Of a DNA stretch of 64,000 bases, positions 7,930-17,764 are shown in pieces. Location of the stretch: positions 1,264,653-1,328,652 of the forward strand of contig CP092081.1 in the NCBI GenBank assembly GCA_022226935.1, given 5' to 3'. The DNA is from Nitrospira sp. Lineage in GTDB: Bacteria > Nitrospirota > Nitrospiria > Nitrospirales > Nitrospiraceae. Position 1 is the first letter of the stretch; every line of letters begins with the position of its first letter. A program made the translations under genes and the position numbers. The notes under the pieces were generated by a model. That model was not told the DNA's origin and made no database searches. It saw only the letters and a list, made by a program, of their open reading frames with translations.

Positions 7930-10578
7930 TTACTCGCTTAGAAGGCGTTGTTGCAATGCAGCGAGTCGATTGAGGGCATCAAGGGGTGTCATGGAGAAGA
8001 GGTCCATTTGTCGGACTTCTTCCAGCATGGGATGGGGTGCTGGGAGAGTGGAATCAAACTGAAGGGCTTGCTGAGTTTCAAGAATGGGACGCGGGGTTGT
8101 TGTCGATTCCAGTTGGGCAAGGACGGCCTTGGCTCGCTGTATGACCGTTTCGGGAAGCCCTGCCAGTTGAGCAACGTGGATTCCGTAGCTACGATCAGCT
8201 CCCCCTTGGATGATCTTCCGCAGAAATAAAACTTTCCCATCGCGCTCCTTCACCGCCACAGAATAATTTGTAATCCCTGTTCGCAACCCTTCCAATTGCG
8301 TCATTTCATGATAGTGCGTTGCAAAGAGCGTGCGGGCTCCGAGTCGCTGGGGATCCTGGATGAACTCCGCAATGGCCCAGGCTATGCTCAGTCCGTCGTA
8401 GGTACTGGTCCCCCTGCCGATTTCATCTAATAGAATCAAGCTCCGCGCAGTCGCGCAGTTGAGGATGTGAGCTGATTCGGTCATCTCTACCATAAAGGTG
8501 CTTTGGCCGCCGGCAAGATTGTCTGACGCACCGACCCGGGTAAAGATACGATCGACCAATCCGATCCTGGCCTCCGCTGCTGGAACGAAACTCCCCATTT
8601 GCGCCATCAACGTAATGAGGGCCACCTGACGAAGGTAGGTGCTTTTTCCCGCCATATTGGGGCCGGTCAAAATGTGAAGGCGGCTCGTGTGCAGATCCAG
8701 ATGGGTGTCGTTGGGGATGAATCCTCCAGAAAGTTCGAGTCGCTCGACGACGGGGTGTCGGCCTTGCTTGATGTGGAGCACGTCACCCGTGTCGATGGTC
8801 GGCCGCACATACCGGTTCAATCCCGCAGTTTCCGCGAGTGCTGCGAGAACGTCCAGAACGGCGAGCCTCCGACTGATGTCTTGCATGCGGGCAGTTTCGG
8901 CGGCGAGGCCTGTTCTCAGCTGTTCGAAAAGCAATTGCTCGAGTGCCATGAGTTTGGCATCGGCTCCGGTGACCCGTTCCTCCAGTTCCTTTAGCTCAGC
9001 CGTCATAAATCGTTCAGCATTGACCAGTGTTTGCTTTCGAATATAGTCAGGCGGAACCTTACCGAGATTGGCTTTCGTCAGTTCGATGTAATATCCGAAG
9101 ACCTGGTTGTAGCGAATTTTCAGAGACTCGGCGCCAGTGCGCTCCCGTTCCTTGGCCTCAAGTCCTGCAATCCATCCTTTCCCTTCACGACTGGCTTTAC
9201 GAAGCTCGTCGACATCGGGGTGATATCCGTCCTTCAACATGCCCCCGTCGCGAATTGAAACCGGCGCTTCGGGAAGAATGGCTTGTTCGATCAGCTCGTA
9301 CAGGTCCTGCGCGTTGTCCCAGGACGCTGAGAGCTCGGCCAGTAGTGGGGCTTGCAGGTGAGACAGTTCAGTCTGAATGGCAGGCAAGGAGGATAAGGAG
9401 AGTTTCAAGGCCAACAGGTCGCGTGGATTGGCCACGCCGAGAGAGATCCGGCTGCAGAGTCGCGAAATATCCTGGACGGTTCGTAGCGCCGTTCGAAGTC
9501 GAACCCGTGGCTCGATGCTCTGTTTGAGCTCATCAACGGCGGTGAGACGCGCTTCGATAGGAGCATAGCTGATCAACGGGCGCAGGAGCCACTCGCGGAG
9601 CAACCGGCTTCCCATAGCAGTGACCGTGCGATCGAGGACACCTAATAATGTATACGGAGAGCGGCTATTCGGCGCTTCGTCCCAGCGGCCGGCGGGTTTG
9701 ACGAGTTCCAAATTTCGGATGGTGACGCTATCCAGATGCATGGCGTCGTGGGACTGTCTCACCCGCAGCTGTCGAATATGGTCGAGCGAGGCCGAGGGCT
9801 GTGTCTCCCTGACATAACGCAACACGGCCGCTCCCGCTTGAATGCCCACTGTGAGTTGGTGGCATCCGAAGGCGTCCAGCGAATGCACATGAAAATGTTC
9901 CTGAAGCAGAGTGCGACCGCTGTCCAACTCAAACCAGGTGGCCGGTTGTGCGCAACAGCGAGGTCCGGTCAATTCAGCCATCCAAGATTGTTCTCCCGGT
10001 GCACTCCCTTCGGCATACAGCAATTCTTTCGGGTCAAGCCGTGCGAGTTCGTCCATAAGAGCGATCTGCGCTTGTGAGCCATGAAATTCACAGAGCCAGT
10101 ACTCTCCCGTTGACACTTCGAGCGTCGCAAGCCCGAACGAACAGGCGGTAGGTTCGTAGCCTGCAGAGCGTGAGCGGGTGGCCACGGCTGCGAGGACATT
10201 AGATTCCGAGGAGGGGAGGAATTCGCTATCAATCAGGGTGCCGGGAGTATAGAGCCGGACGACTTCGCGGCGGACCAGCCCCTTGGCCAATTTGGGGTCT
10301 TCGACTTGCTCGCAGAGGGCGACTGTTCGGCCCGCACGAAGGAGCTTGGCGATGTAGTTTGTCGCGGCATGGTAGGGCACGCCGCATAGAGGAATCGGCG
10401 TTTCGCTGGATTTATCTCGGGATGTCAGCGCAATCGAGAGAAGCTTGGAGGCTTCGATCGCGTCTTCCTGAAACATTTCATAGAAATCGCCGACCCGGAA
10501 AAACAGAATGGCATCACGGTAGGCCTGTTTGATCTCGCGATACTGCCGCATCAACGGCGTGCCGTCAGCGTCACCCAT
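7930..10578 (-). CDS. mutS: DNA mismatch repair protein MutS
   Basis: The product is 882 residues, in the normal range for MutS1. The N-terminal mismatch-recognition domain has the Phe-x-Glu wedge in VGDFYEMF (Phe32, Glu34). After connector, lever and clamp domains comes the ATPase with Walker A GPNMAGKST (Lys about 645), the motif TFMVEMTESAHIL, and Walker B ILLDEIGRGTSTYDG, followed by TLFATHYHEM. MutS binds base mismatches and small loops and recruits MutL. No mutL gene is in the window. It is last in a compact minus-strand group and overlaps the LapA-like gene by eight bases. A terminator lies just downstream. Confidence 0.98.
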   Translation of the reverse strand: MGDADGTPLMRQYREIKQAYRDAILFFRVGDFYEMFQEDAIEASKLLSIALTSRDKSSETPIPLCGVPYHAATNYIAKLLRAGRTVALCEQVEDPKLAKGLVRREVVRLYTPGTLIDSEFLPSSESNVLAAVATRSRSAGYEPTACSFGLATLEVSTGEYWLCEFHGSQAQIALMDELARLDPKELLYAEGSAPGEQSWMAELTGPRCCAQPATWFELDSGRTLLQEHFHVHSLDAFGCHQLTVGIQAGAAVLRYVRETQPSASLDHIRQLRVRQSHDAMHLDSVTIRNLELVKPAGRWDEAPNSRSPYTLLGVLDRTVTAMGSRLLREWLLRPLISYAPIEARLTAVDELKQSIEPRVRLRTALRTVQDISRLCSRISLGVANPRDLLALKLSLSSLPAIQTELSHLQAPLLAELSASWDNAQDLYELIEQAILPEAPVSIRDGGMLKDGYHPDVDELRKASREGKGWIAGLEAKERERTGAESLKIRYNQVFGYYIELTKANLGKVPPDYIRKQTLVNAERFMTAELKELEERVTGADAKLMALEQLLFEQLRTGLAAETARMQDISRRLAVLDVLAALAETAGLNRYVRPTIDTGDVLHIKQGRHPVVERLELSGGFIPNDTHLDLHTSRLHILTGPNMAGKSTYLRQVALITLMAQMGSFVPAAEARIGLVDRIFTRVGASDNLAGGQSTFMVEMTESAHILNCATARSLILLDEIGRGTSTYDGLSIAWAIAEFIQDPQRLGARTLFATHYHEMTQLEGLRTGITNYSVAVKERDGKVLFLRKIIQGGADRSYGIHVAQLAGLPETVIQRAKAVLAQLESTTTPRPILETQQALQFDSTLPAPHPMLEEVRQMDLFSMTPLDALNRLAALQQRLLSE

Positions 10579-10942
10579 CGACGGGTTCTCCCTCAGAAGG
10601 GATGTCCGACGAGGTTCCGACGCGGCGGGCGGCTTTGTCGAGCGCCTGGCGCAGCCGTTCCAGATCGACTTCGGCTTCCTGCAAGGCCTTGGTTTTTCGC
10701 CGCAGCTCGATTCGCCCGCGGACCCAAGCTGGAAACAGCAGAATGCCGGATACCAGCAGGCCGACGCCGAAGGCGGCCAGAATCGGCTTATAGATCAGAA
10801 TCGATGCCGATCGAAGGCCGAAGAAATACCGGAGGGTGACCTCCTGTTCTTGATTCTGAAGGAAGAACGACAGAGCGAGCAGCAGTACCGTCCCGACCAA
10901 TATCAAGCGGATCAACGCGAGGCCCTCCTTGGCCGGGGTCAT
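10571..10942 (-). CDS. LapA-domain (DUF1049) inner-membrane protein
   Basis: The product is 123 residues. Two transmembrane helices are visible: residues about 10-28 (IRLILVGTVLLLALSFFL) and 47-70 (PILAAFGVGLLVSGILLF). The motif LQNQEQEVTLRYFFG between them is typical of the LapA/DUF1049 family, whose Escherichia coli member acts in lipopolysaccharide assembly and LpxC control. A charged helix after the second segment (RIELRRKTKALQEAEVDLER) probably forms a cytoplasmic coiled coil. The start overlaps the tsaE stop by four bases and the stop region overlaps mutS, so it is cotranslated in this operon. Its role here is inferred from the family only. Confidence 0.85.
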   Translation of the reverse strand: MTPAKEGLALIRLILVGTVLLLALSFFLQNQEQEVTLRYFFGLRSASILIYKPILAAFGVGLLVSGILLFPAWVRGRIELRRKTKALQEAEVDLERLRQALDKAARRVGTSSDIPSEGEPVDG

Positions 10943-11532
10943 TGTACACGGGTTTGTGAAACCACTCTAGTGGGACGACGCAGCGAGATATGAGAGCGAA
11001 GCGCGAGGAGCAGGCGAGACGCCGCCGACCCTTTGGCTGTGAACACCGCCTGTCGCGCGGACGGGGGGCGATGTGTGAGGCGAACCTCGAGACGGTCAAT
11101 CGGCAGCCCTGCGCCCCAGCGTTCGGCCCACTCGATAGCGATGATGGCACGGCCATCTACGTAGTCACCAAGGCCGGTATTGTCGAGTTGGGCGGCAGTG
11201 AGCCGGTATAAATCAGTGTGGATCAGCGGAAGGCGCCCCCGGTATTCGTGGATCAAGGTGAAGGTCGGACTACTCACAGCCGTTGGTTCGGCGCCGAGTC
11301 CATCGGCAATCCCTCGAACCAGTGACGTTTTTCCGGTTCCCATTTCTCCGAACAGAGCCACGACTTCGCCTCCCTTGAGGAGGAGGCCCAGACATCGCCC
11401 CAGCCGGTGAGTCTGTTGCCGGGAGCGAAGTATGATGCTCCAGGATTTGGTGGCACCGGGAGGCCTCGCCTTCTTCTGCCGGGCAGGTGAAGCGGTCGAC
11501 AGTTTAGAGATGCGTGGTTGGTGCGATGGCAT
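10939..11532 (-). CDS. tsaE: tRNA threonylcarbamoyladenosine biosynthesis ATPase TsaE
   Basis: The product is 197 residues. Walker A GEMGTGKT lies at residues 62-69, followed by SPTFTLIHEYRG and HTDLYRL, the classic TsaE motifs, and IIAIEWAERWG near residue 135. TsaE works with TsaB and TsaD in forming t6A37 in ANN-decoding tRNAs. The annotated start gives about 30 residues of basic N-terminal extension beyond typical TsaE, inside the overlap with nnr. A later start nearer SWSIILRSRQQ is possible and would remove it. The C-terminal basic tail is also longer than usual. tsaE next to nnr is a common arrangement and sometimes a fusion. Confidence 0.92.
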   Translation of the reverse strand: MPSHQPRISKLSTASPARQKKARPPGATKSWSIILRSRQQTHRLGRCLGLLLKGGEVVALFGEMGTGKTSLVRGIADGLGAEPTAVSSPTFTLIHEYRGRLPLIHTDLYRLTAAQLDNTGLGDYVDGRAIIAIEWAERWGAGLPIDRLEVRLTHRPPSARQAVFTAKGSAASRLLLALRSHISLRRPTRVVSQTRVQ

Positions 11533-13060
11533 GGGGGATATGGCGAATCAGATCGCGGGCAATCATGCCGGCCTGGCCGAGCTGCTGCGCGGCGAGATCT
11601 CCGGCAAGACCATGAAAGTAGGCGGCGGCACAGGCAGCGTCCCAGGGGGCCACACCTTGAGCGAGCAACCCGCCGACCATGCCGGTCAAGACATCTCCGG
11701 TTCCCGCGGTGGCCATTCCAGGATTGCCAGTCGGACAGATCGCTGCCACTCCGTCCGGTCTGGCAATGACCGTCCGGGCTCCTTTAAGCACCACGAACAC
11801 GCCGCGTTCACGCGCGAAGCGCGTCGCTGTGCCGAGGCGATCTTCATTCACGGACTGGGTAGTGGCCTCTGCTTCGAGTCTGGCCATTTCGCCGGGATGG
11901 GGCGTGATGATCGGCGGGCGATGGCATTCCGTCAGCAAGGAAGCCTTTCCCGCCAAGGCATTGAGCGCATCAGCATCGAGCACGCAAGGCTTGTCGATGC
12001 GTTTCACGAATTCTTGTACCAAATCGACGGTCTCCGGATGCGTCGTCAGCCCAGGACCGATCGCCACGGCATCGCGGGATCCCGCGAAGGTGAGGAGGCG
12101 ATCTAGGCCCGAGCGGGCAAAGGTGCGGGCCTTGGTTTCCGGCATCGGCAGGGTCATGGCTTCGAGTAATTTAGCCTCCAGGACGTCATTGACGCTCGAA
12201 GGAACGGCGGCCGTGACGAGACCGGTTCCGACTCGAAGTGCCGCCAGAGCCGCCATGGCCGCGGCGCCCGTCTTGCCGACCGATCCTGCGATGATGCCGA
12301 GATGCCCATAGGTGCCTTTATGCGAGGACGGACGTCGCGGAGGAAGCGCTGCCTGTGCGGAGTCGCTGGTCAGAAGCAGCAGACGGCTCCCGACGGCGTC
12401 GACAAACGAAGATGGAATGCCAATATCGGCCAGACGCACCAGCCCGGCGCAATCGATGCCGGCTCCGCAATAGAGGCCTGCTTTTGGCAATCCAAAGGTG
12501 ACGGTGAGGTCCGCGCGTACCGCAGTGCCCAGGATAGATCCGGTATCGGCATGGAGGCCTGATGGAAGGTCTACGGCGACGGTGAAGCGTCCGGCGACAT
12601 TGATGGCGTCTATCGCATCGCGGTACAAGCCGATCACCGGCGTGGAGAGTCCGGTGCCTAAAATGGCGTCGATAATGATGTCGCTTGGCGCCAGCCGTTG
12701 TTGAAGGGCGTTCGTATCAGTGGGACGAGTAATGGACGATGGGCCTGCCGTCCGGTGAAATCGCTGATACATCGCCTTCGCATCACGGCTGAGATCGGCA
12801 ACTGGCGCTAATAACAACACGTGGACCCGGGCTTTTTTTCGGCGTAACAGTCGAGCGACGACGAAACCATCCCCGCCGTTGTTGCCCTTGCCACACAGGA
12901 TGACGACCTTTTTTCCTGCGACCGATCCGTACCGCGCCTCAAGATGAGTCACCACACCAGTTCCGGCTCGTTCCATCAGCACGAGGGACGGTACCTGCGC
13001 CTCGGTAATCGTCCGATGGTCAAGTGCGCGCATTTGCTCGGCGGTCACGATCGGTATCAT
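11504..13060 (-). CDS. nnr: Bifunctional NAD(P)H-hydrate epimerase / ADP-dependent NAD(P)H-hydrate dehydratase
   Basis: The product is 518 residues, matching fused YjeF proteins. The N-terminal half (about 1-215) is the epimerase domain with MIPIVTAEQMRALDHRT, LVLMERAGTGV and VVILCGKGNNGGDGFVVARL. The C-terminal half (about 235-510) is the ribokinase-like dehydratase with KGTYGHLGIIAGSVGKTGAA, ITPHPGEMARLE and the nucleotide motif ATAGTGDVLTGMVGGLLAQG. Together they repair hydrated NADH and NADPH formed by heat or side reaction. The gene lies 59 bases after pdxJ and overlaps the start of tsaE by 29 bases. Both active-site regions appear intact. Confidence 0.96.
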   Translation of the reverse strand: MIPIVTAEQMRALDHRTITEAQVPSLVLMERAGTGVVTHLEARYGSVAGKKVVILCGKGNNGGDGFVVARLLRRKKARVHVLLLAPVADLSRDAKAMYQRFHRTAGPSSITRPTDTNALQQRLAPSDIIIDAILGTGLSTPVIGLYRDAIDAINVAGRFTVAVDLPSGLHADTGSILGTAVRADLTVTFGLPKAGLYCGAGIDCAGLVRLADIGIPSSFVDAVGSRLLLLTSDSAQAALPPRRPSSHKGTYGHLGIIAGSVGKTGAAAMAALAALRVGTGLVTAAVPSSVNDVLEAKLLEAMTLPMPETKARTFARSGLDRLLTFAGSRDAVAIGPGLTTHPETVDLVQEFVKRIDKPCVLDADALNALAGKASLLTECHRPPIITPHPGEMARLEAEATTQSVNEDRLGTATRFARERGVFVVLKGARTVIARPDGVAAICPTGNPGMATAGTGDVLTGMVGGLLAQGVAPWDAACAAAYFHGLAGDLAAQQLGQAGMIARDLIRHIPHAIAPTTHL

Positions 13061-13119
13061 GACGTCAATCGGGCCTCCGACCGGGGACTGAAGTTGGGCC
13101 TTGCGCGGGCAGAGCCAGG

Positions 13120-13833
13120 CTAGGCCACCAATTCTTTCATTTCACGAACCGCTTGAACGAGCCCCACCATGAGGGATCGAGCGATAATGCTGTGGCCGAT
13201 ATTGAATTCGACGATCTCCGGCAGTTTGGCCAACCGTTTGACGTTTTTATAGGTCAGACCATGGCCGGCGTTCACTCCGAGACCGAGTTTGTATGCCAGT
13301 TTTGCCGCCTGCGTGATGGCTTCAAATTCTTCGTCTTCTTCCTTGGAGCGTTTGGCGTTGGCATAACGGCCGGTGTGTAACTCGACATAGGCCGCGCCGA
13401 TTTTGTGAGCGGCTTTGATTTGATCCAAGCTGGGTTCGATGAACAGACTGGTCGGAATGCCGCCATCCCGCAGCAAATCGACGATCTTTTGGATGCGCTC
13501 GCGGTGGTTGGCGACATCCAAGCCGCCTTCCGTAGTCAACTCTTGGCGACGTTCCGGAACCAACGTGACCAGGTCGGGCTTCACGCTCAAGGCGATTTTG
13601 GCCATGGCGTCATCGGCGGCCATCTCCAAATCCAATTTGGTTCGAACGATTTCCCGCAGCATGGTCAGGTCGCGGTCTTGAATATGCCGGCGGTCCTCCC
13701 GAAGATGCACGACGAGACCGTCTGCGCCGGCCAGTTCGACGAGGATGGCGGCGGTTAGAGGATCGGGGTCGGTCCCGCCACGCGCCTGCCGGAGTGTTGC
13801 CACATGATCGATGTTGACGCCCAGTCGAGCCAT
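13120..13833 (-). CDS. pdxJ: Pyridoxine 5'-phosphate synthase
   Basis: The product is 237 residues, the usual length for PdxJ, a TIM barrel that condenses 1-deoxyxylulose 5-phosphate with 3-amino-2-oxopropyl phosphate in de novo vitamin B6 synthesis. Hallmarks include [20 protein letters not shown] at the N-terminus, [30 protein letters not shown] residues (seen as [14 protein letters not shown]), ELHTGRYA, and the phosphate-binding segment [12 protein letters not shown] with [12 protein letters not shown]. It is first of the minus-strand group that continues into nnr, tsaE, the LapA-like gene and mutS. PdxJ followed by AcpS or Nnr is a known pairing. Confidence 0.97.
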   Translation of the reverse strand: MARLGVNIDHVATLRQARGGTDPDPLTAAILVELAGADGLVVHLREDRRHIQDRDLTMLREIVRTKLDLEMAADDAMAKIALSVKPDLVTLVPERRQELTTEGGLDVANHRERIQKIVDLLRDGGIPTSLFIEPSLDQIKAAHKIGAAYVELHTGRYANAKRSKEEDEEFEAITQAAKLAYKLGLGVNAGHGLTYKNVKRLAKLPEIVEFNIGHSIIARSLMVGLVQAVREMKELVA

Positions 13834-14034
13834 TACGCCTCCGCAACTCCCATGAATGACGATGGAGAAAGATTTCGGAACTGGTCGAAATTCATAGACA
13901 ATTCTGTTGTTCCTGAGGCATTATTAACAGAAGACGGTGGGGCGGGGCAAGAAGGCTCCGTTCAATGGGCCGTCACGCTTTTCTCGCGTTCATGGCAGAG
14001 CGGCAAGCCGCAACTCTATAGAAATATAGTGAAA

Positions 14035-14063
14035 TTGACTCGTTTTGAGGGCTCTATTAAAAT
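14035..14063 (+). promoter_or_regulatory. Sigma-70 type promoter of the aspartate-pathway operon
   Basis: TTGACT at 14035-14040 (five of six), a 17-base spacer and TAAAAT at 14058-14063 (five of six) make a strong promoter match. Transcription would start near 14070, about 65 bases before the aminotransferase gene. The rest of 13834-14134, the divergent interval facing pdxJ, shows no convincing gene and no obvious leader peptide rich in Thr, Ile or Lys. Confidence 0.75.
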
Positions 14064-14134
14064 ACGCCCCTTTCAGAGGCGTGACGACGCAACCCGTTCA
14101 GCAGAGGCCCCGCCAGTAGGAGTCTGACACATCC

Positions 14135-15331
14135 ATGTCGATCAGCGACGGTTTTTACCGCATCAAGCGACTTCCTCCTTACGTATTTGCCCAGGTGCAA
14201 TCCCTGAAACTCGAGGCACGTCAGCGGGGTGAGGATATCATCGACTTCGGCATGGGCAATCCCGATCAGCCCACGCCGCCTCATATTGTCGACAAACTGA
14301 TCGAGGCGTCCAAGAAAGCCAAGAATCACCGCTATTCGGCCTCGCGTGGCATTACCAAACTGCGCCATGCGATTACCGGTTGGTACAAGCGGAACTACGA
14401 TGTGGATTTGGATCCCGAGACCGAAGCGATTGTCACGATCGGCTCGAAAGAAGGTCTCGCGCACTTGGCGTTGGCTACGATCGGGCCGGGCGACGTGGTG
14501 CTGACGCCGACTCCGACCTATCCCATCCACATGTACAGTTTCATTATTGCGGGCGGCGAGGTACGCGGGATTGAGCTGCGTCAGGACAGCGATTTCTTCG
14601 ACGATCTGCTACGGGTCTATCGCCAAACGTTGCCGCGGCCGCGTATTCTGGTGATCAATTTTCCACACAACCCCACGACCGCGGTGGTCGACCTCGAGTT
14701 CTTCAAGAAAATCGTCGCGTTTGCCAAAGAGCACGACGTCATTGTGATTCACGATCTGGCCTACGCGGATATCGCGTTCGATGGGTATAAGGCGCCGAGT
14801 TTTCTGCAGGTGCCAGAGGCAAAGGACGTGGGCGTCGAGTTTTACACGCTGTCCAAAGCCTATAACATGCCTGGATGGCGGGTCGGCTTTTGTGTCGGCA
14901 ACCGTGAAGTGGTGGGAGCCCTCGCGAAGCTGAAGAGCTATCTCGATTACGGTATTTTTCAGCCGATTCAAATCGCCAGCACCGTCGCGTTGAACGGACC
15001 GCAGGACTGTGTGAAAGAGGTTGTACAGCGGTATCAAAACCGCCGGAATGTCCTGGTGAACGGGCTGAATCGTATCGGGTGGCCCGTGGCCTTGCCTAGG
15101 GCGACGATGTTTGTCTGGGCTCGTATTCCGGATCCGTTTCGGCACATGGGGTCGCTGGAGTTTTCGAAATTGCTGCTCCGTGAAGCGAAGGTTGCAGTAT
15201 CGCCGGGCATCGGCTTCGGTGAAGGCGGCGATGAATTCGTGCGGTTTGCCCTCGTGGAGAACGAGCACCGCACGCGGCAGGCGCTCCGCGGGATTCGGAA
15301 AGTGTTGAATTTGGATGATCAGGAATCATGA
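14135..15331 (+). CDS. PLP-dependent class I/II aminotransferase (AlaC / LL-diaminopimelate aminotransferase-like)
   Basis: The product is 398 residues with the class I/II aminotransferase fold. Visible motifs: [44 protein letters not shown], the ANPNNPTG-equivalent [23 protein letters not shown], the PLP lysine in [14 protein letters not shown] (Lys about 241) and the terminal substrate-binding [12 protein letters not shown]. The closest family by eye is AlaC/YfdZ, which forms alanine from pyruvate and glutamate. Proteins of this type are also often named LL-diaminopimelate or aspartate aminotransferase. Position ahead of hom, thrC and lysC makes a role in aspartate-family synthesis plausible, but substrate choice cannot be read from sequence. 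The stop overlaps the hom start by four bases. Confidence 0.88.
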   Translation: MSISDGFYRIKRLPPYVFAQVQSLKLEARQRGEDIIDFGMGNPDQPTPPHIVDKLIEASKKAKNHRYSASRGITKLRHAITGWYKRNYDVDLDPETEAIVTIGSKEGLAHLALATIGPGDVVLTPTPTYPIHMYSFIIAGGEVRGIELRQDSDFFDDLLRVYRQTLPRPRILVINFPHNPTTAVVDLEFFKKIVAFAKEHDVIVIHDLAYADIAFDGYKAPSFLQVPEAKDVGVEFYTLSKAYNMPGWRVGFCVGNREVVGALAKLKSYLDYGIFQPIQIASTVALNGPQDCVKEVVQRYQNRRNVLVNGLNRIGWPVALPRATMFVWARIPDPFRHMGSLEFSKLLLREAKVAVSPGIGFGEGGDEFVRFALVENEHRTRQALRGIRKVLNLDDQES

Positions 15332-16641
15332 AGACTGAGATCGGAGTCGGATTAATCGGCTTCGGCACCGTCGGGACCGGCGTGGCTCGAGTGCTGATCG
15401 AAAACGCGGAATTGATCCGTCGGCGGGTAGGCGTGCCTATCAAATTGGTGCGCATTGCGGATTTGGACATTACCCGTGACCGGGGCGTGGCGATTCCGCC
15501 AGGCGTGCTGACTACGGACATTCAGCAGGTGCTGGAAGACCCGCGCGTCGATATTGTGATTGAGTTGATGGGCGGGTATGACCTTGCGAAACGCGTGATT
15601 CTGGATGCGGTGCAACGAGGCAAGCACGTCGTGACGGCGAATAAGGCTCTCTTAGCCGTGCATGGAGAAGAAATTTTCGCTGCCGCTTCGCGTCGCGGGA
15701 TCGACCTGGGATTCGAGGCGAGCGTGGGTGGCGGCATCCCGGTGATCCGCGCCTTGATGGAAGGTTTGGCCGCGAACAATATTCAATCCATCTATGGCAT
15801 CATCAATGGTACGTCGAATTATATTCTGAGCCGGATGACCAGCGAAGGACAGCGGTTCGAGGTCGTGTTGGAGGAAGCCAAACGAGCCGGCTATGCCGAG
15901 GCTGACCCGACATTCGATGTCGCAGGTATCGATTCGGCCCATAAACTCACCATCATGGTCAGTCTGGCCTACGGCACTCCGGTCAACTTCAAGGAAATTT
16001 ATACCGAAGGCATTACCGGCCTGACGCCGCTGGATATCGCCTATGCCAAGGAGTTTGGCTTTACCATCAAGTTGCTGGCGATTGCCAAGTTTTCCGATGG
16101 AGACATTGAAGCGCGCGTCCATCCCACCATGGTGCCATCGGCCTCACAAATTGCAAAAGTAGATGGGGTGTACAATGCCATTCAGTTGGTGGGTGATGCC
16201 GTCGAAGATGTGGTGCTGTATGGGCGTGGCGCCGGATCGATGCCAACGGGAAGCGCTGTCGTGAGCGATGTGATGTCCATCGCGCGCGATCTGCTCAAGG
16301 ATGCGACGGGGCGCGTTCCACCCGCCTCATATCAGCCGGATTACCGGCGGCCGCTGCGTATCCGGCCGATGGAAGAAATCACCTCGTTATATTACATTCG
16401 CTTCATGGTTCTGGATCGGCCCGGGGTCTTGTCTCAGATCGCGGGGGTGTTGGGGCGCTACAGCATCAGCATTTCCTCGGTGCTTCAGCAAGGACGCAAA
16501 GAAGGGCAGACCGTGCCGGTCGTCATCATGACGCATATGGCGAAAGAGCGTGATATCCAAAACGCGCTTCGCGAGATCAATCCGATGCCCTACATCTCCG
16601 AACCGACGACATTGATCAGAGTCGAGGGGAAAGACGAATGA
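15328..16641 (+). CDS. hom: Homoserine dehydrogenase with C-terminal ACT domain
   Basis: The product is 437 residues. The N-terminal NAD(P)-binding site is [14 protein letters not shown]. The substrate-binding region includes [41 protein letters not shown] and [19 protein letters not shown]. An ACT domain begins near residue 350 ([20 protein letters not shown]), suggesting allosteric inhibition, classically by threonine. The enzyme reduces aspartate semialdehyde to homoserine, the branch leading to threonine and methionine. Start overlaps the previous stop (ATGA); thrC follows after 46 bases. The single-function form is separate from the aspartate kinase encoded downstream. Confidence 0.97.
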   Translation: MKTEIGVGLIGFGTVGTGVARVLIENAELIRRRVGVPIKLVRIADLDITRDRGVAIPPGVLTTDIQQVLEDPRVDIVIELMGGYDLAKRVILDAVQRGKHVVTANKALLAVHGEEIFAAASRRGIDLGFEASVGGGIPVIRALMEGLAANNIQSIYGIINGTSNYILSRMTSEGQRFEVVLEEAKRAGYAEADPTFDVAGIDSAHKLTIMVSLAYGTPVNFKEIYTEGITGLTPLDIAYAKEFGFTIKLLAIAKFSDGDIEARVHPTMVPSASQIAKVDGVYNAIQLVGDAVEDVVLYGRGAGSMPTGSAVVSDVMSIARDLLKDATGRVPPASYQPDYRRPLRIRPMEEITSLYYIRFMVLDRPGVLSQIAGVLGRYSISISSVLQQGRKEGQTVPVVIMTHMAKERDIQNALREINPMPYISEPTTLIRVEGKDE

Positions 16642-16687
16642 CGGGGGCGTTTCCGACCTCAATGAGAAGGTGGTTGACTAGATCGTT

Positions 16688-17746
16688 ATGACTCGCTGGC
16701 GCGGCATTATCGAAGAATACCGGAAGTTCCTGCCGGTGACGGCTCAGACGTCGGTCATCACGCTGGGAGAGGGCAACACGCCCCTCATCCGCGCGACGCG
16801 GCTGGCAAAAAAAATCGCCCCGGGTGTAGATCTCTACCTCAAGTATGAAGGGATGAACCCCACGGGATCCTTCAAAGATCGCGGCATGACCATGGCCATT
16901 TCCAAGGCGGTCGAAGGAGGAGCGAAAGCGGTCATTTGCGCCTCCACCGGCAATACGTCCGCATCGGCAGCGGCGTATGGCGCCCGGGCTGGCATCGCGG
17001 TGTATGTGCTGATCCCCGCTGGAAAAATTGCGCTCGGCAAGTTGTCGCAGGCCATGATGCACCAAGCCATCGTCATTCAGGTTGAAGGAAACTTTGACCA
17101 GGCGTTGACCATCGTCAAGGAGTTATCGGCAACCTATCCGGTGGAATTGGTGAACTCGCTCAATCCGTACCGGATCGAAGGTCAAAAAACGGCCGCGATG
17201 GAGATCTGCGACGATCTTGGGGATGCGCCGACCGTCCATGTACTTCCTGTAGGGAATGCGGGTAATATCACCGCCTATTGGAATGGGTATCGCGAGTATC
17301 GTGCCGCCAATCAAACGACGCGCTTGCCTCGCATGATGGGGTTTCAAGCCGCCGGAGCCGCGCCGATCGTTTTGGGGCATGTCGTGAAAGAGCCGCAGAC
17401 CGTCGCAACGGCGATACGGATCGGCAACCCGGCGAGCTGGCAGTCGGCCCTTACGGCGGTGAAAGAATCGTCCGGCGCCATCGATATGGTCACGGATGAA
17501 GAAATTCTCCATGCCTACGCCTTGGTCGCGCGGGAAGAAGGGGTCTTTTGTGAGCCAGCATCGGCCACTTCTGTGGCCGGTGTGATTAAGTTGAGCCAAG
17601 CCGGACAATTAAAGGAAGGTGCCACGGTCGTCTGTACATTGACTGGGCACGGTTTGAAGGATGCCGATACGGCGATCGGCATTTCACGTCAGCCTCAAAC
17701 GGTGAAAGCTACTCGCGATGATGTGGCCCGCCTCCTTCATGTCTGA
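16688..17746 (+). CDS. thrC: Threonine synthase
   Basis: The product is 352 residues, the short thermophile/Bacillus type of threonine synthase. It has [11 protein letters not shown] near the N-terminus, the PLP lysine in [14 protein letters not shown] (Lys about 63), [36 protein letters not shown] for phosphate binding of PLP, and [15 protein letters not shown] followed by [10 protein letters not shown]. It converts O-phosphohomoserine and water to threonine. O-phosphohomoserine must come from a homoserine kinase. No classical ThrB is nearby, but the next gene belongs to a family in which homoserine kinase activity has been reported. Confidence 0.97.
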   Translation: MTRWRGIIEEYRKFLPVTAQTSVITLGEGNTPLIRATRLAKKIAPGVDLYLKYEGMNPTGSFKDRGMTMAISKAVEGGAKAVICASTGNTSASAAAYGARAGIAVYVLIPAGKIALGKLSQAMMHQAIVIQVEGNFDQALTIVKELSATYPVELVNSLNPYRIEGQKTAAMEICDDLGDAPTVHVLPVGNAGNITAYWNGYREYRAANQTTRLPRMMGFQAAGAAPIVLGHVVKEPQTVATAIRIGNPASWQSALTAVKESSGAIDMVTDEEILHAYALVAREEGVFCEPASATSVAGVIKLSQAGQLKEGATVVCTLTGHGLKDADTAIGISRQPQTVKATRDDVARLLHV

Positions 17747-17764
17747 TTACCTCAGGAACATTGC

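Noticed and set aside
13804..14127. 107-codon open frame between pdxJ and the aminotransferase
   Set aside because: It starts inside pdxJ on the opposite strand, crosses a strong promoter, and shows no domain or ribosome-binding site.
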